Assembly (NCBI RefSeq): GCF_019749295.1
Contig: NZ_JACWFG010000006.1
Coordinates: 124,001-188,000, forward strand
Origin: Neobacillus niacini
GTDB taxonomy: Bacteria > Bacillota > Bacilli > Bacillales > Cytobacillaceae
Length of the DNA stretch: 64,000 nt
Direction: 5' to 3'
Of the stretch, positions 24,827-34,477 are shown in pieces. Below the pieces are notes generated by a model, which saw only the letters and a list, made by a program, of their open reading frames with translations, had not been told where the DNA came from and searched no databases. A program made the translations under genes and the position numbers. Positions within the stretch are counted from its first letter, which is position 1; the number at the start of each line of letters is the position of its first letter.

Positions 24827-26912
24827 TATACACAATTTTATTACTGCTAGAGAGTATCTTACCATTTTGGTCTTTTACCTTAACTATAATTTCTGCACCT
24901 TTTTTTACCTTGGAGTAAGGGATAATAATCTTTGTTCCATCCCCAGATACTTTATCTGCTTGTTCTCCATTAATATATACATAACTATGGTAGGTAAAGT
25001 TTTTACCCTTTATGACAAGCACTTTCTCCCCGTCATGCTTAGAGGTTGAAATACCAGTAACTTTAGGATCAGCGTACCCTAATCGGTAGTTCTTGCTGAC
25101 CTCGATTGGCTTAGCAATGCCATACATTTTTCCAAATAAAATATCATATTGAATCATTTTTATCTCATTTAACGTCTCGTTATCAATATTCTCCTCTGCT
25201 AAGAAATCTTCCCTCGGTATTTTAGAAAACTCACCATTTTGATATTTAGTAAGTAAGTAATTGGTCAGATAGTTCCCGTTTATTCCAGCTCGATCCAGAA
25301 TAATCGGTGTAAGCATGGTGGAACCAATATTTAGGTTTTCCTTTTTTCCAGAGAAATTATCCCAAATTAATAACGGCGTTGAATACATCTTTAAATATTC
25401 TTCGTAAGATTTATCATCCCTATAGAAGTTTGCCTCCTGATAAACCTGATAGTCATTCCCTAGTAATGGGAGGTGATCGCCGAACATAACAATGATTGTT
25501 TTTTGATTCATTTCGTTTACTTCATTAATTAATCTTTCCAGTTCTTTATCAATTTCAGTTAAGTTATCTGAGTAAACCTCTAACATATTTTCTGCTTCAT
25601 CTGTAAAAGCAGCATCTCCCTTTAAGTGGGTTTCAATATTTGCAAAACTAAACTTCTGATCAGTTGCATATGGTCCGTGATTTTGTGTCGTTACTGCAAA
25701 AATAAAATTTGGTTTATCGTTATTATCAGATTTTAGCTTCTTAAGAATCTCATCTGTAACACTGCTGTCATGGAAAAAGGGACCAAAGGCAAGAGGCTTT
25801 TCCATGTATTCAGAACTAATAAATCGATCAAAGCCAAGATCCTCGTATACTCCGGACCGATCATAAAACCAGTGGTGCCAAGAATGGATGGCAGTTGTGT
25901 CATAGCCCTGCTCTCTTAAAATAGATGGGAGTGTGGGCAATGGTTTCTTTACAAAGTTCAAGTAAGCAATCGAGCCAGATGGCAGGAATTGTGTGGATAG
26001 CCCGGTTAAAGCTTCAAATTCAGTATTAACAGTTGAACCGCCGAATACAGACACATTCAGAGTTCCTGTGCTTTGTTCATTTTCAAGTTGGTGAAAGTAT
26101 GGAACAGGATCCTTATTAAAGATTACATTATCCATAATCGTTGGATCCCAAAAGGCTTCATTCATAATCATAATAATATTTGGCTTTTCACTGTCACTTG
26201 TATAAGCAGGTTCCTCTGTATCCGAGATTATATTTTGGATGGCTGTATCCGAATACCCTTTGGGTTTCTCCATTTTTAACCATTTGAGATTTTGGACAAA
26301 TCCACCGATAACACCATCTTGTTGATAGGTATGTTTTTGATCGGTCATTTGATAAATAATCATTAATTTTCTTTTTAAATAAGAAGTATCAGAAGTACTT
26401 TCTATTCTAAAAATAACAATAAACATTACTAGGATTACAAAAGAACTGCTGATTTTAATCCAGTTTAGCCCAATCTGATTTGGAACTTTGTAAACCAAAA
26501 TAATAATGAATAGAATTAAACTGACTAGCACTACAATCGTCCAAAATAACAATGTCCCTGAGAAAAACTCCGCCATACTTTTGGCTTCTGCTGCTAAAGA
26601 AAGATCTGTAGGCAGTACAGGAACTCCTCGTATTCCCTGTTTAACATTTGAAGCAAGCCCAAGAAATAGTAAGGGCAGGGTTAAAATAAAGGAAAGAACA
26701 ATATAAAGTTTTCTTTTGAAGATATGTAAACTTGCTAATAGTAAAAACAGCAGGAAGAAATTATAAGTAAATGGCCGAGTGTACTCCTTTGTCCATTCAA
26801 AGGCCGCACCAAAACCTCCTCGATAGAGAACTTCAATGAAAAAGATAGTAATAAATGATTGAACAGCGGTAATGGTCAAGGATAGGATTGTGTCTTTTGT
26901 TTTGATATTCAA
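24822..26912 (-). CDS. LTA-synthase-family membrane sulfatase-fold enzyme with C-terminal Ig-like domain
   Basis: A 696-residue protein with five N-terminal TMs (residues about 10-170), then an extracellular alkaline-phosphatase/sulfatase-fold domain. Active-site elements are NEAFWDP (metal-binding Glu), the nucleophile Thr in FGGSTVNTEFE, AIHSWHHWFYDRSG, and FGDHLPLLG (Asp-His). Such enzymes transfer glycerol phosphate from phosphatidylglycerol onto a wall polymer, or phosphoethanolamine in relatives. The last 80 residues (GYADPKVTGIS ... SSSNKIVYK) look like an IPT/Ig-like domain, absent from classical LtaS. TTG at 26912 was chosen with AAAGGAG upstream. A paralogue lies at 37494 in the polysaccharide locus. 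Confidence 0.82.
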   Translation of the reverse strand: MNIKTKDTILSLTITAVQSFITIFFIEVLYRGGFGAAFEWTKEYTRPFTYNFFLLFLLLASLHIFKRKLYIVLSFILTLPLLFLGLASNVKQGIRGVPVLPTDLSLAAEAKSMAEFFSGTLLFWTIVVLVSLILFIIILVYKVPNQIGLNWIKISSSFVILVMFIVIFRIESTSDTSYLKRKLMIIYQMTDQKHTYQQDGVIGGFVQNLKWLKMEKPKGYSDTAIQNIISDTEEPAYTSDSEKPNIIMIMNEAFWDPTIMDNVIFNKDPVPYFHQLENEQSTGTLNVSVFGGSTVNTEFEALTGLSTQFLPSGSIAYLNFVKKPLPTLPSILREQGYDTTAIHSWHHWFYDRSGVYEDLGFDRFISSEYMEKPLAFGPFFHDSSVTDEILKKLKSDNNDKPNFIFAVTTQNHGPYATDQKFSFANIETHLKGDAAFTDEAENMLEVYSDNLTEIDKELERLINEVNEMNQKTIIVMFGDHLPLLGNDYQVYQEANFYRDDKSYEEYLKMYSTPLLIWDNFSGKKENLNIGSTMLTPIILDRAGINGNYLTNYLLTKYQNGEFSKIPREDFLAEENIDNETLNEIKMIQYDILFGKMYGIAKPIEVSKNYRLGYADPKVTGISTSKHDGEKVLVIKGKNFTYHSYVYINGEQADKVSGDGTKIIIPYSKVKKGAEIIVKVKDQNGKILSSSNKIVYK

Positions 26913-26973
26913 TATGTGTACTCCTTTATAGACAAAAAATGACAAAATTCAACATATTTTTTAACTACTATCT

Positions 26974-27001
26974 ATTATATAATATTATGGGTTTTAGGCA
27001 A
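26974..27001 (-). promoter_or_regulatory. SigA-type promoter of the LTA-synthase-like gene
   Basis: Minus strand TTGCCT, a 16-base spacer, and TATAAT, about 60 bases before the start codon. Confidence 0.55.
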
Positions 27002-27056
27002 AATTATCTCAGGATATTCTTTTCTCTTTTTGGTAATTTAATGTATTTGTAATGAT

Positions 27057-27085
27057 TTGTAAAAAAAACGACATAAATGTGATAT
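27057..27085 (+). promoter_or_regulatory. SigA-type promoter of the glucosaminidase gene
   Basis: TTGTAA, a 17-base spacer and TGATAT. A start near 27092 would put the hairpin at 27096-27147 right at the 5' end of the transcript. Confidence 0.5.
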
Positions 27086-27095
27086 TCTTTTATTC

Positions 27096-27147
27096 GAAGC
27101 CGCGTTTGAAATTTTCTTTTATAGATTTCTTCGCGGCTTTTTTATTT
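27096..27147 (+). terminator. Orphan terminator-like hairpin in the leader of the glucosaminidase gene
   Basis: GAAGCCGCG / CGCGGCTTT stem with a 27-base loop, followed by TTTTTTATTTTT, about 70 bases upstream of the TTG start. No plus-strand gene precedes it, so it should attenuate the glucosaminidase transcript or end a short leader RNA. Confidence 0.6.
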
Positions 27148-27217
27148 TTGTATAATAATAAATTTCATTTTTAATAGATTTCTTTATAGATAAATAGATG
27201 AGGGAGTTGGGAGAAAT

Positions 27218-30200
27218 TTGTCACGAAAGAAGTTAATTGGCACGATCGGCGTCGGATTTATGGCTGTTATGCTTCCCTTAAGCCTTAAGGTTTACGCAGA
27301 AGAGAAAAATACTTCACCAAATAGTGCTCAACTTGTTCAATATAAAATTGAAAGTGGAAATTCGGCTTTTTCGGAAGTTGTTCCGTTGGATCACTGGTTA
27401 GCTTATTATTATCCAAATAAGACTTTGTCAGGGGCACCTGCGGCAGCAAAGATTATTAAGCCGATAGGTGAGTTAAAAAAGTTATCTGAGAATCATGGAA
27501 AAGGATCTCCGATAGCAGGAATCAAGAATGATCAATTTTCAGCTCGTTATACATCTGCGAAGGTGCTTCCAGCAGGGGAGTACATTCTGCGTGCTACTGC
27601 GGATGACGGTGTAAGGGTATATGTAGATGGAAAATTGGTTCTCGATCGTTGGAGTTCTGCACCTAAACTTAGAGAAAATGCTGTAAAAATCCAAATTGCA
27701 GATGTAGCGAACGCAAAGGCAGGAGAAAAGGATGTTCACTGGGTTGTGGTGGAATACTATGAGGGTGCAGTGAACAGCCAAGTAGATGTGTCACTTGAAC
27801 CTTTCCAAAAATCAATTGAGGATACATGGGTAGCGGAGTATTATCCTAACAAGGCATTAAAGGGTATTCCATATGTCGATGGCGGGAAGCATTCAGCTGA
27901 AAAGGTATCGAACATTAATTTTAACTGGAAAGCAGGTTCCCCTCATACTTCTATCCCGGCTGATGGATACTCGGCAAGATTTACAAAGAATATGGAATTT
28001 GAAGAAGGAACTTATGAATTCCATATTCGTGCTGATGATGGATCACGATTATGGGTAGATGACAAACTTGTGATTGACTCTTGGGTAAGTACTTCAGGGC
28101 ACTTGAAGACAGGAAGAATCGACCTTTCTAAAGGAAGGCATACTGTAAAGGTAGAGTACTTTGAAGGTACAGGATTAGCTAATCTTTTTGTAGACGTTAA
28201 GCATTTTACACAAATTCCAACTCAGTTGGGTAAGGAAGTTCACTATAACTGGGGAAGCGGAAGTGCTGGAAAAGGAAAGCCAGCGGATAAATTTACTGCC
28301 GTATTTGACCAAACACAAGTATTAGCAGGCGGTGATTATTTTATCCAAGCTCAAGCTGATGATGGAGTTAAAGTAGAAGTCGATGGACAACTTCCAATAA
28401 ATCGCTGGAGCAATTCACCTGTTTTAGTAACAAATCGTGCATTGTGGACAAGCGTTACACCAGGTCAACATGTGATTAAAACCCATTACTACGAAGATGG
28501 CGGTAATGCGAGTGTTTTCTCAGATGTGGTTCCGTTTGATTCTTGGTTAGCTTATTATTATCCTAATAAAACGTTGTCTGGTGCACCTACAGCTGCAAAG
28601 GTAATTGCACCAGTTGGCGAGTTAAAAAAGCTTTCAGAGAAATATGGTACTGGTTCTCCAATAGCGGGTATAAAGAACGATCAATTTTCAGCCCGTTATA
28701 CGACAGCTAAGCGAATTCCGGCAGGGGATTACATCTTACGTGCAACCGCTGATGATGGGGTACGGGTTTATGTGGATGGGAAATTGGTTTTAGACCGATG
28801 GAGCTCCGCACCTGTCATAAAGGAAAACGCAGTAAAACTTACAATTGCTGATGTACTAGGTGCAAAAGCAGGGGAAAAGGATGTCCACTGGGTAGAAGTG
28901 GAATACTATGAAGGTGCTGTTAATAGCCAAGTAGAAGTATTCCTTGAACCTTTTCAAGCATCCATTGAAAATGAATGGGTAGCGGAATTTTATCCTAATA
29001 AGACATTAAAGGGTACTCCAATTGTTGAAGGCGGGAAAGAATCTGCTTCAAAGCTTGCAAACCTTAACTTTAACTGGAAAGCAGGTTCCCCGCATTCAAC
29101 CATTCCAGCTAATGGTTTCTCAGCCCGTTTTACGAAAATCATGGAATTGGAAGAAGGAACCTATGAATTCCAAATCCGTGCCGATGATGGCTCACGTTTA
29201 TGGGTTGATAACAAACTCGTGATTAACGCATGGGAAAGTACATCTGGTCATCTGAAGACGGGGAGAATCGCTCTTGGACAAGGAAAACACACCGTTAAAG
29301 TGGAGTACTTTGAAGGCGCTGGTTTAGCGAATTTCTTCCTTGACTACAAAAAAGTTAGTCAAACAGAGGCTCCAGGTGAGGAAGTAAAACAGCCAGAACA
29401 ATTGCCGCAACAACCAGAAGTAGAACAACAACCTGCAATTGATCCTTCGAAAAATGTAAAATATGTATCTTCTATTAAATTGCCTGTCTATCGCAGCTTC
29501 GAGGAATTAATTGATTATGGTAAGCATCTTGTTTTCTATAATCCATCATATACTAGATTCCTAGAGCTAGGGTATGGTGATAGTGTTTATGTAGTAGAAG
29601 AAAAGCTTTATGCAGCAAGAATACAAACTGTTGATGGCCAATCAGGCTGGGTGCATAAGGATTACCTTGAGAACAATTTAAGCGAAGATACTTGGATGGT
29701 CAAAGATGCTAGAATAATCAGAAGCAGTCCTTCGCAAACAGGTACCAGCATTGGTACAATTCCTGGCGGTTCTAGTGTCATTCTATTGGAGCACATTACC
29801 GTTCCTGGTTCCGCTTATACCGAATGGTATTATATTCAAACCCAATCGGGTCAAAAAGGCTGGATTTGGGGTGCGAATAACGCTGGTGGAAATGAAGGCT
29901 ATAACGTAATAAAGTACGAATTTAATAAATCAGTTTCTACCAATCAAGTTACAGTTTTTACGCCGTTAATTTCAAAGGCAAATGTGACGGTTGATCAAAT
30001 TAATAGATTTATAGATTTTAAGACTGGCGGAAAAACAACCGTTATGACAAATATGGGCTATGCCTATTTAAAAGCACAGGAAGAAACTGGCCTTAATGCG
30101 ATCTATTTACTTGCACATTCTGGCTTAGAAACAGGATGGGGTACTTCTCCAATTGTTAAAGCAAAATACAACTTTTATGGAATCGGGGCTATTGACTCAA

Positions 30201-30448
30201 GGCCTGATGAAGGGGCATATAATTATGATACCCCTGAAGGCGGAATTATCGCGGGAGCTTTCTTTATTAAAAAGAATTATGTTGATCGCTCTTGGGATAC
30301 AGATAAATCTTTCCCGTATACAAGCAAACCTACTATCGATAATATGAGGTTTGATAATAGCTGGCACCAATATGCAACAGACGAAGCATGGGGTGCCAAA
30401 ATTGGAAAAAACGCTTCAGACTTCTACAATTTTATAACCACGAAATAA
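27218..30448 (+). CDS. Secreted PA14-repeat, SH3 and glucosaminidase (GH73-like) autolysin
   Basis: A 1076-residue secreted wall hydrolase. Signal peptide to about residue 27 (VYAEE). Five PA14-type beta domains follow (starting near 50, 200, 335, 435 and 585), each with an ADDG(V/S)R-x-(Y/W)VD core; these bind glycans or wall polymer. After a Pro/Gln linker come two SH3-like wall-binding regions (about 750-890). The C-terminal 150 residues are an endo-N-acetylglucosaminidase with the catalytic Glu at about 970 in AHSGLETGWGTS. Blocks 1-2 and 4-5 are a direct duplication of 383 codons. TTG start with GGGAG upstream. It precedes the polysaccharide locus and may help remodel wall for polymer display. 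Confidence 0.85.
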   Translation: MSRKKLIGTIGVGFMAVMLPLSLKVYAEEKNTSPNSAQLVQYKIESGNSAFSEVVPLDHWLAYYYPNKTLSGAPAAAKIIKPIGELKKLSENHGKGSPIAGIKNDQFSARYTSAKVLPAGEYILRATADDGVRVYVDGKLVLDRWSSAPKLRENAVKIQIADVANAKAGEKDVHWVVVEYYEGAVNSQVDVSLEPFQKSIEDTWVAEYYPNKALKGIPYVDGGKHSAEKVSNINFNWKAGSPHTSIPADGYSARFTKNMEFEEGTYEFHIRADDGSRLWVDDKLVIDSWVSTSGHLKTGRIDLSKGRHTVKVEYFEGTGLANLFVDVKHFTQIPTQLGKEVHYNWGSGSAGKGKPADKFTAVFDQTQVLAGGDYFIQAQADDGVKVEVDGQLPINRWSNSPVLVTNRALWTSVTPGQHVIKTHYYEDGGNASVFSDVVPFDSWLAYYYPNKTLSGAPTAAKVIAPVGELKKLSEKYGTGSPIAGIKNDQFSARYTTAKRIPAGDYILRATADDGVRVYVDGKLVLDRWSSAPVIKENAVKLTIADVLGAKAGEKDVHWVEVEYYEGAVNSQVEVFLEPFQASIENEWVAEFYPNKTLKGTPIVEGGKESASKLANLNFNWKAGSPHSTIPANGFSARFTKIMELEEGTYEFQIRADDGSRLWVDNKLVINAWESTSGHLKTGRIALGQGKHTVKVEYFEGAGLANFFLDYKKVSQTEAPGEEVKQPEQLPQQPEVEQQPAIDPSKNVKYVSSIKLPVYRSFEELIDYGKHLVFYNPSYTRFLELGYGDSVYVVEEKLYAARIQTVDGQSGWVHKDYLENNLSEDTWMVKDARIIRSSPSQTGTSIGTIPGGSSVILLEHITVPGSAYTEWYYIQTQSGQKGWIWGANNAGGNEGYNVIKYEFNKSVSTNQVTVFTPLISKANVTVDQINRFIDFKTGGKTTVMTNMGYAYLKAQEETGLNAIYLLAHSGLETGWGTSPIVKAKYNFYGIGAIDSRPDEGAYNYDTPEGGIIAGAFFIKKNYVDRSWDTDKSFPYTSKPTIDNMRFDNSWHQYATDEAWGAKIGKNASDFYNFITTK
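27395..29345 (+). repeat. Intragenic direct duplication, period 1149 bp
   Basis: The segment from 27395 onward (TGGTTAGCTTATTATTATCC) recurs at 28544, exactly 1149 bases later, and the similarity continues to about 29345. Many substitutions are synonymous, so the duplication is not recent. Confidence 0.85.
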
Positions 30449-30458
30449 TGCAAAACAT

Positions 30459-30494
30459 CAAAACTGCCTATCCAATCTGATAGGCAGTTTTTTT
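30459..30494 (+). terminator. Intrinsic terminator of the glucosaminidase gene
   Basis: AAAACTGCCTATC / GATAGGCAGTTTTTTT. Confidence 0.88.
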
Positions 30495-30537
30495 ACATTT
30501 TTGCCTCTATGATATACATTCTGATATCGATATTTAT

Positions 30538-30566
30538 TTGCTTTCAAATTCGATAATTGCTAGAAT
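30538..30566 (+). promoter_or_regulatory. SigA-type promoter of the flippase operon
   Basis: TTGCTT, a 17-base spacer and TAGAAT, 80 bases upstream of the flippase start. Confidence 0.5.
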
Positions 30567-30646
30567 GAATACTGGTTGTAAGAGCGACACTATCCCACTT
30601 TTTACGACATAAAACGAATAAATACTACGAATGCTAAGGAAGAATT

Positions 30647-31912
30647 ATGAACTTATTAAAAACTAGTTTCCTCTCATCTATTGCTACTGTCATTAAAATT
30701 TTAACTGGATTTATTGTAAACAAGGTACTTGCACTTTATGTGGGACCGGTCGGGATTGCACAGATAGGACAATTGCAAAACTTTTTTTCTATTGTATCCA
30801 ATCTAAGTAATTTTTCAATCAGTCAGGGAGTTACAAAGTATGTGTCCTTCTATGGTGAGGAAGAAGACAAACAGATCAAATACATAAACGCAGCGATTAC
30901 GATTTCCTTTATTGCCTCCATCATCACAGGGCTGCTGATCATTGTACTTCATACGTATCTTTCCATTCTTTTGTTAAAATCAGATCAATACGCCGATATC
31001 TTTATTTATATTGGAATTTTTCTTATCTTTTATGCGATTAACAGTATCCTGCTCGCTGCGGTGAACGGATTTAAGAAAATAAGGAAATTCACGCTTATTA
31101 ATGTTTCACAGAGTTTCTTTGGGTTAGCTTTATCCATTTTATTAACCGTTAAATGGGAACTTAAAGGAGCAATGTATGCGTATGTACTTTCTCAAACACT
31201 CGTGCTGCTAATCTCATTTGTTTTTTTATTAAAGGAAGATTGGGTAAAAAAAATCAGGCTGCGAAAGGTAGACCGCTCAATCCTGAAAAGCTATTCCAAT
31301 TATACAATTATGTCAATGATCCATATCCTAACCGTTCCTGTATCGTTTATCATCATCAGAACTTATATAAGTGAAACTTTATCTTCGGATGACGCTGGTT
31401 ATTGGCAGGGTCTTACGAAAATCTCCGATACGTATTTAATGTTTATCACCATGTCACTGAGTGTATATTATTTGCCCCGATTATCGGAAATAAAAGATGA
31501 CTTGAAATTGAAAAAAGAAATCTTTGATGGATATAAACTTATTATTCCTATATTAACTGTCATTCTGTTTGCAGTGTACTTCATGAAGGACATTGCCATT
31601 GTCATTCTGTATTCTAAGGAATTTCTTGAAATGCGGGAATTATTCTTATTTCAATTAATTGGCGACTTTTTCAAAATTGCCAGCTGGCTCATCTCCTTTA
31701 ACATGCTGGTTAAAGAAATGACCAAACATGTCATAATAACGGAACTCTTTTATTCAATCACCTTAACAGTTCTATCTATCGTTTTTATCAATATTTTTGG
31801 CTTAATTGGTGTCACATACGCATATAGCATTACCTATTTCCTGTACTTTTTAATGGTTGGCTATATGATGAGACATATCTTATTCTTAAAAGCTAAACAA
31901 AGGAATGGATGA
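30647..31912 (+). CDS. wzx: Polysaccharide flippase (Wzx/O-antigen translocase family)
   Basis: A 421-residue protein with about 12 TMs of the MATE/MVF-like flippase superfamily. The N-terminal segment (VNKVLALYVGPVGIAQIGQL) is typical of the O-antigen translocase (WzxE-like) subgroup that moves undecaprenyl-linked repeat units across the membrane. It is first in the polysaccharide locus, with a SigA-type promoter upstream, and overlaps the next glycosyltransferase gene by 4 bases. The glycan moved is inferred to be the one made by genes at 31909-46742. Confidence 0.85.
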   Translation: MNLLKTSFLSSIATVIKILTGFIVNKVLALYVGPVGIAQIGQLQNFFSIVSNLSNFSISQGVTKYVSFYGEEEDKQIKYINAAITISFIASIITGLLIIVLHTYLSILLLKSDQYADIFIYIGIFLIFYAINSILLAAVNGFKKIRKFTLINVSQSFFGLALSILLTVKWELKGAMYAYVLSQTLVLLISFVFLLKEDWVKKIRLRKVDRSILKSYSNYTIMSMIHILTVPVSFIIIRTYISETLSSDDAGYWQGLTKISDTYLMFITMSLSVYYLPRLSEIKDDLKLKKEIFDGYKLIIPILTVILFAVYFMKDIAIVILYSKEFLEMRELFLFQLIGDFFKIASWLISFNMLVKEMTKHVIITELFYSITLTVLSIVFINIFGLIGVTYAYSITYFLYFLMVGYMMRHILFLKAKQRNG

Positions 31913-33051
31913 AAAATATGAGAGAGATAAAGGTTTTATTTGCTACTCGGAATGATGCAATAAGTCATCGAGGCGGCGACACCGTACAAATGCTCAAAAC
32001 AAAGGAGTTTTTAGAAAAGAACTATCCTGTTAGGATTGAAATTGCCTTAAATGAGACAGATTTTGTTGAGCACAAAGATGCTGATTTAGTTCATATTTTT
32101 AATATCCAAACCATAGATGAAACGCTGAAATATGTTGACTTATGTGAAAAATACAATAAGAAATTTACTTTTTCTACTATTTATTGGGATTTATCGCATT
32201 ATATCTATAACACGTTTTTAATCAACAACTTTAACTATATGAATATTAATAAAAGCACCTATCGCTATAAAGATACTGTGATGAATTTAAAGAAATTCGC
32301 TGGAATGGTATTAAACAAAGGGGACCAGTATGGCAGCAAAAACTATGTGCAAAAGAGAAGAAAGGTTCTTGAAAAAGCAGATATTTTATTGCCAAACTCA
32401 AACGAAGAACTTGAAATAATAGAAAAAGAATTCGGCTTAACAGGGCTGATGGAGAAGACAATTGTAGTCCCCAATGCGGTTGATCTAAAGAATTCATCTG
32501 ACACGAAATTGACGCTAAATTGGCTTAACAAATTAGAAAATATTGTTCTTGAAGTAGGGAGAATAGAGCCTACTAAAAACCAGGCAGGTGTTGTAAAGGC
32601 GTTAGCACATCACCCTGAAATTCCGATTGTGTTTGTCGGAAGAGTCCATAATGAAAAATACGCAGAATATGTAAGGAAGCTGGCTAATAAAAGAGGCAAT
32701 GTCCATTTTATTAATCAAATTGATCATGAAGAAATCTTTGCACTTTATCGAAAAGCAGCCGTACATGTCTTGCCGTCATTTAGAGAGTCACCAGGACTAT
32801 CGAGCTTAGAGGCGCTCTTTTCAGGTTGTAATATTGTAGCTTCCTCTGTGGAATATTGTCCGGTTCATTACTACAAATTTGACCAATATGGTGAGATCTG
32901 TAATCCGTATGATCCAGAGTCCATTAAAAGTGCTATTCTTAAATCACTGAAGAAGGATAAGGTAAGACCACCGGAAAGTTACTTTGAAGACTACTCTTAC
33001 CAGCGCGCTGCAGAACTGACGTATAAAGCATATGGAAAATTAGTTAACTAA
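31909..33051 (+). CDS. Glycosyltransferase family 4
   Basis: A 380-residue GT-B glycosyltransferase. The C-terminal Rossmann half holds VLEVGRIEPTKNQAGV and the EX7E-type donor site FRESPGLSSLEALFSG. The N-terminal half begins RNDAISHRGGDTVQ, a Gly-rich acceptor loop. It overlaps the flippase by the sequence ATGA, so the two are coupled. The sugar donor cannot be told. A strong bidirectional terminator after it separates it from the convergent LCP gene. Confidence 0.85.
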   Translation: MKNMREIKVLFATRNDAISHRGGDTVQMLKTKEFLEKNYPVRIEIALNETDFVEHKDADLVHIFNIQTIDETLKYVDLCEKYNKKFTFSTIYWDLSHYIYNTFLINNFNYMNINKSTYRYKDTVMNLKKFAGMVLNKGDQYGSKNYVQKRRKVLEKADILLPNSNEELEIIEKEFGLTGLMEKTIVVPNAVDLKNSSDTKLTLNWLNKLENIVLEVGRIEPTKNQAGVVKALAHHPEIPIVFVGRVHNEKYAEYVRKLANKRGNVHFINQIDHEEIFALYRKAAVHVLPSFRESPGLSSLEALFSGCNIVASSVEYCPVHYYKFDQYGEICNPYDPESIKSAILKSLKKDKVRPPESYFEDYSYQRAAELTYKAYGKLVN

Positions 33052-33096
33052 AAAAACCGATTTGAATGTCTTAGAGGCATTCAAATCGGTTTTTTA
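33051..33096. terminator. Bidirectional intrinsic terminator
   Basis: AACCGATTTGAATG / CATTCAAATCGGTT flanked by A and T runs between convergent genes. Confidence 0.88.
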
Positions 33097-33100
33097 TATA

Positions 33101-34090
33101 CTAATTAGACGCAACTTCCGTAAAGATTTCAGGTGCCAAGTTTAAGTGGGAACGCAATTGGTCTGAAAGGGATTGTCTCGTTTCATCCTCGACCATGTAA
33201 TACCATACTTCCCCAACAAAACCGCCTTCACCTTCTATTTCAAGCTTGTCAATCATATCTGCGGCAGGTCTATAGGCAGATTGCATATCGATGATTTCAT
33301 TTAAAGTCAGGTTTGTTTTAATATTATTTTCTAAAGCATCCAGGATATCATCGTAATTGGTAAGGGTAGATAATGATTTACCCTTTTGGATGATTTTTGA
33401 GATTACTTCACGCTGACGTTCTCCACGTCCGATATCCCCTCGAGGATCTTGTTTTCTCATTCGGGCATATGCAAGGGTTTCAGTACCATTTAAATGCTGC
33501 GGACCCTCTTCTAACGTAATTCCATCCAATTCAAATGCATATTGGTTATCTACATCAATACCATTAACTGCGTCTACAACGTCCTTAAATCCTTCCATAT
33601 TTATTTCCACATAATAATCAATGGGAATATTTAAGAAGTTTTCAACGGTTGCGATGCTCATCTCAATTCCGCCAAACGCATAGGCATGATTAATTTTATC
33701 TCTGGATGAGTCTTCTGGATCTTCAGGGTCAATTAATTCCGTACGTGTATCCCGTGGAATACTTAATATTTTAGTAGATTTCATTTCAGGGTTAACTGTC
33801 AGAACCATCATGGAGTCCGTTCGGCCATTGTCTCCCTCACGTTCATCAATCCCGACAATTAGAATGGAGATGGGATCTTTTTTGGTAAACTCGACTTTTT
33901 CTTCCCGTTTTTCAGATACCTCTCTGGCTATCGGTTTGTTCATGTTATCAACAGCACTTGCGACATCGTTGTATACATTAAAGAAATATAGTCCGCCGCC
34001 GGCCAATAGGACAAAAAAGGTAAATAGAAAAAATAAGAACCCTTTTTTTAACTTCCTTTTCTTCTTTTTTCTTATTCTAGTATTATTCAT
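33101..34090 (-). CDS. LytR-CpsA-Psr (LCP) family wall-polymer ligase
   Basis: A 329-residue protein: a very basic N-terminus (RKKKKRKLKK), one TM (about 18-40) and the extracellular LCP domain. Conserved arginines and acidic residues appear in SIPRDTRTEL, DKINHAYAFGG and YARMRKQDPRGDIGRGERQ. LCP enzymes move undecaprenyl-pyrophosphate-linked polymers onto peptidoglycan. Placement inside the polysaccharide locus, but on the opposite strand with its own promoter (34160-34188), suggests it ligates the locus's glycan to the wall. Homologues in B. subtilis are TagT, TagU and TagV; I do not choose between them. Confidence 0.88.
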   Translation of the reverse strand: MNNTRIRKKKKRKLKKGFLFFLFTFFVLLAGGGLYFFNVYNDVASAVDNMNKPIAREVSEKREEKVEFTKKDPISILIVGIDEREGDNGRTDSMMVLTVNPEMKSTKILSIPRDTRTELIDPEDPEDSSRDKINHAYAFGGIEMSIATVENFLNIPIDYYVEINMEGFKDVVDAVNGIDVDNQYAFELDGITLEEGPQHLNGTETLAYARMRKQDPRGDIGRGERQREVISKIIQKGKSLSTLTNYDDILDALENNIKTNLTLNEIIDMQSAYRPAADMIDKLEIEGEGGFVGEVWYYMVEDETRQSLSDQLRSHLNLAPEIFTEVASN

Positions 34091-34159
34091 ATATAGTATC
34101 CTCCTACTATTGAAGGTAATAAATTTTTTGGGAAAAACAGTCAGAAAGCCATAGAATAA

Positions 34160-34188
34160 ATTATAAACCCGAACATAAAGAACTTCAA
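34160..34188 (-). promoter_or_regulatory. SigA-type promoter of the LCP gene
   Basis: Minus strand TTGAAG, a 17-base spacer and TATAAT. Confidence 0.65.
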
Positions 34189-34216
34189 CTGTAAATCCTA
34201 ATATCTAGCTAAAAAG

Positions 34217-34246
34217 TTACAAATAGCGACAGGAAACTGATATAAT
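34217..34246 (+). promoter_or_regulatory. SigA-type promoter P1 of the epimerase operon
   Basis: TTACAA, an 18-base spacer and TATAAT, giving a leader of about 220 bases. Confidence 0.5.
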
Positions 34247-34386
34247 TGAGTTTTGGGAATAACCTATAGAATATGAGTTTTGTTGAAACTTGTATTTATA
34301 TTGGGAAAACAGAACTATTTGCATTTCAGATATATAGACGTAAACTTTATTAAGTTGTTACATAAAAGTCCTTTATGGATGAAAAT

Positions 34387-34414
34387 TTGAACTCTTCATC
34401 ACATTTTGTATAAT
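34387..34414 (+). promoter_or_regulatory. SigA-type promoter P2 of the epimerase operon
   Basis: TTGAAC, a 16-base spacer and TATAAT, about 65 bases before the ATG. Apart from these promoters the 34091-34477 gap holds nothing I can support. Confidence 0.6.
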
Positions 34415-34477
34415 AGAGTCAATACATTCTTGAAAAGGCAATTGAAACTTTTTTATATAGGAAAGAAGGAACTTATT

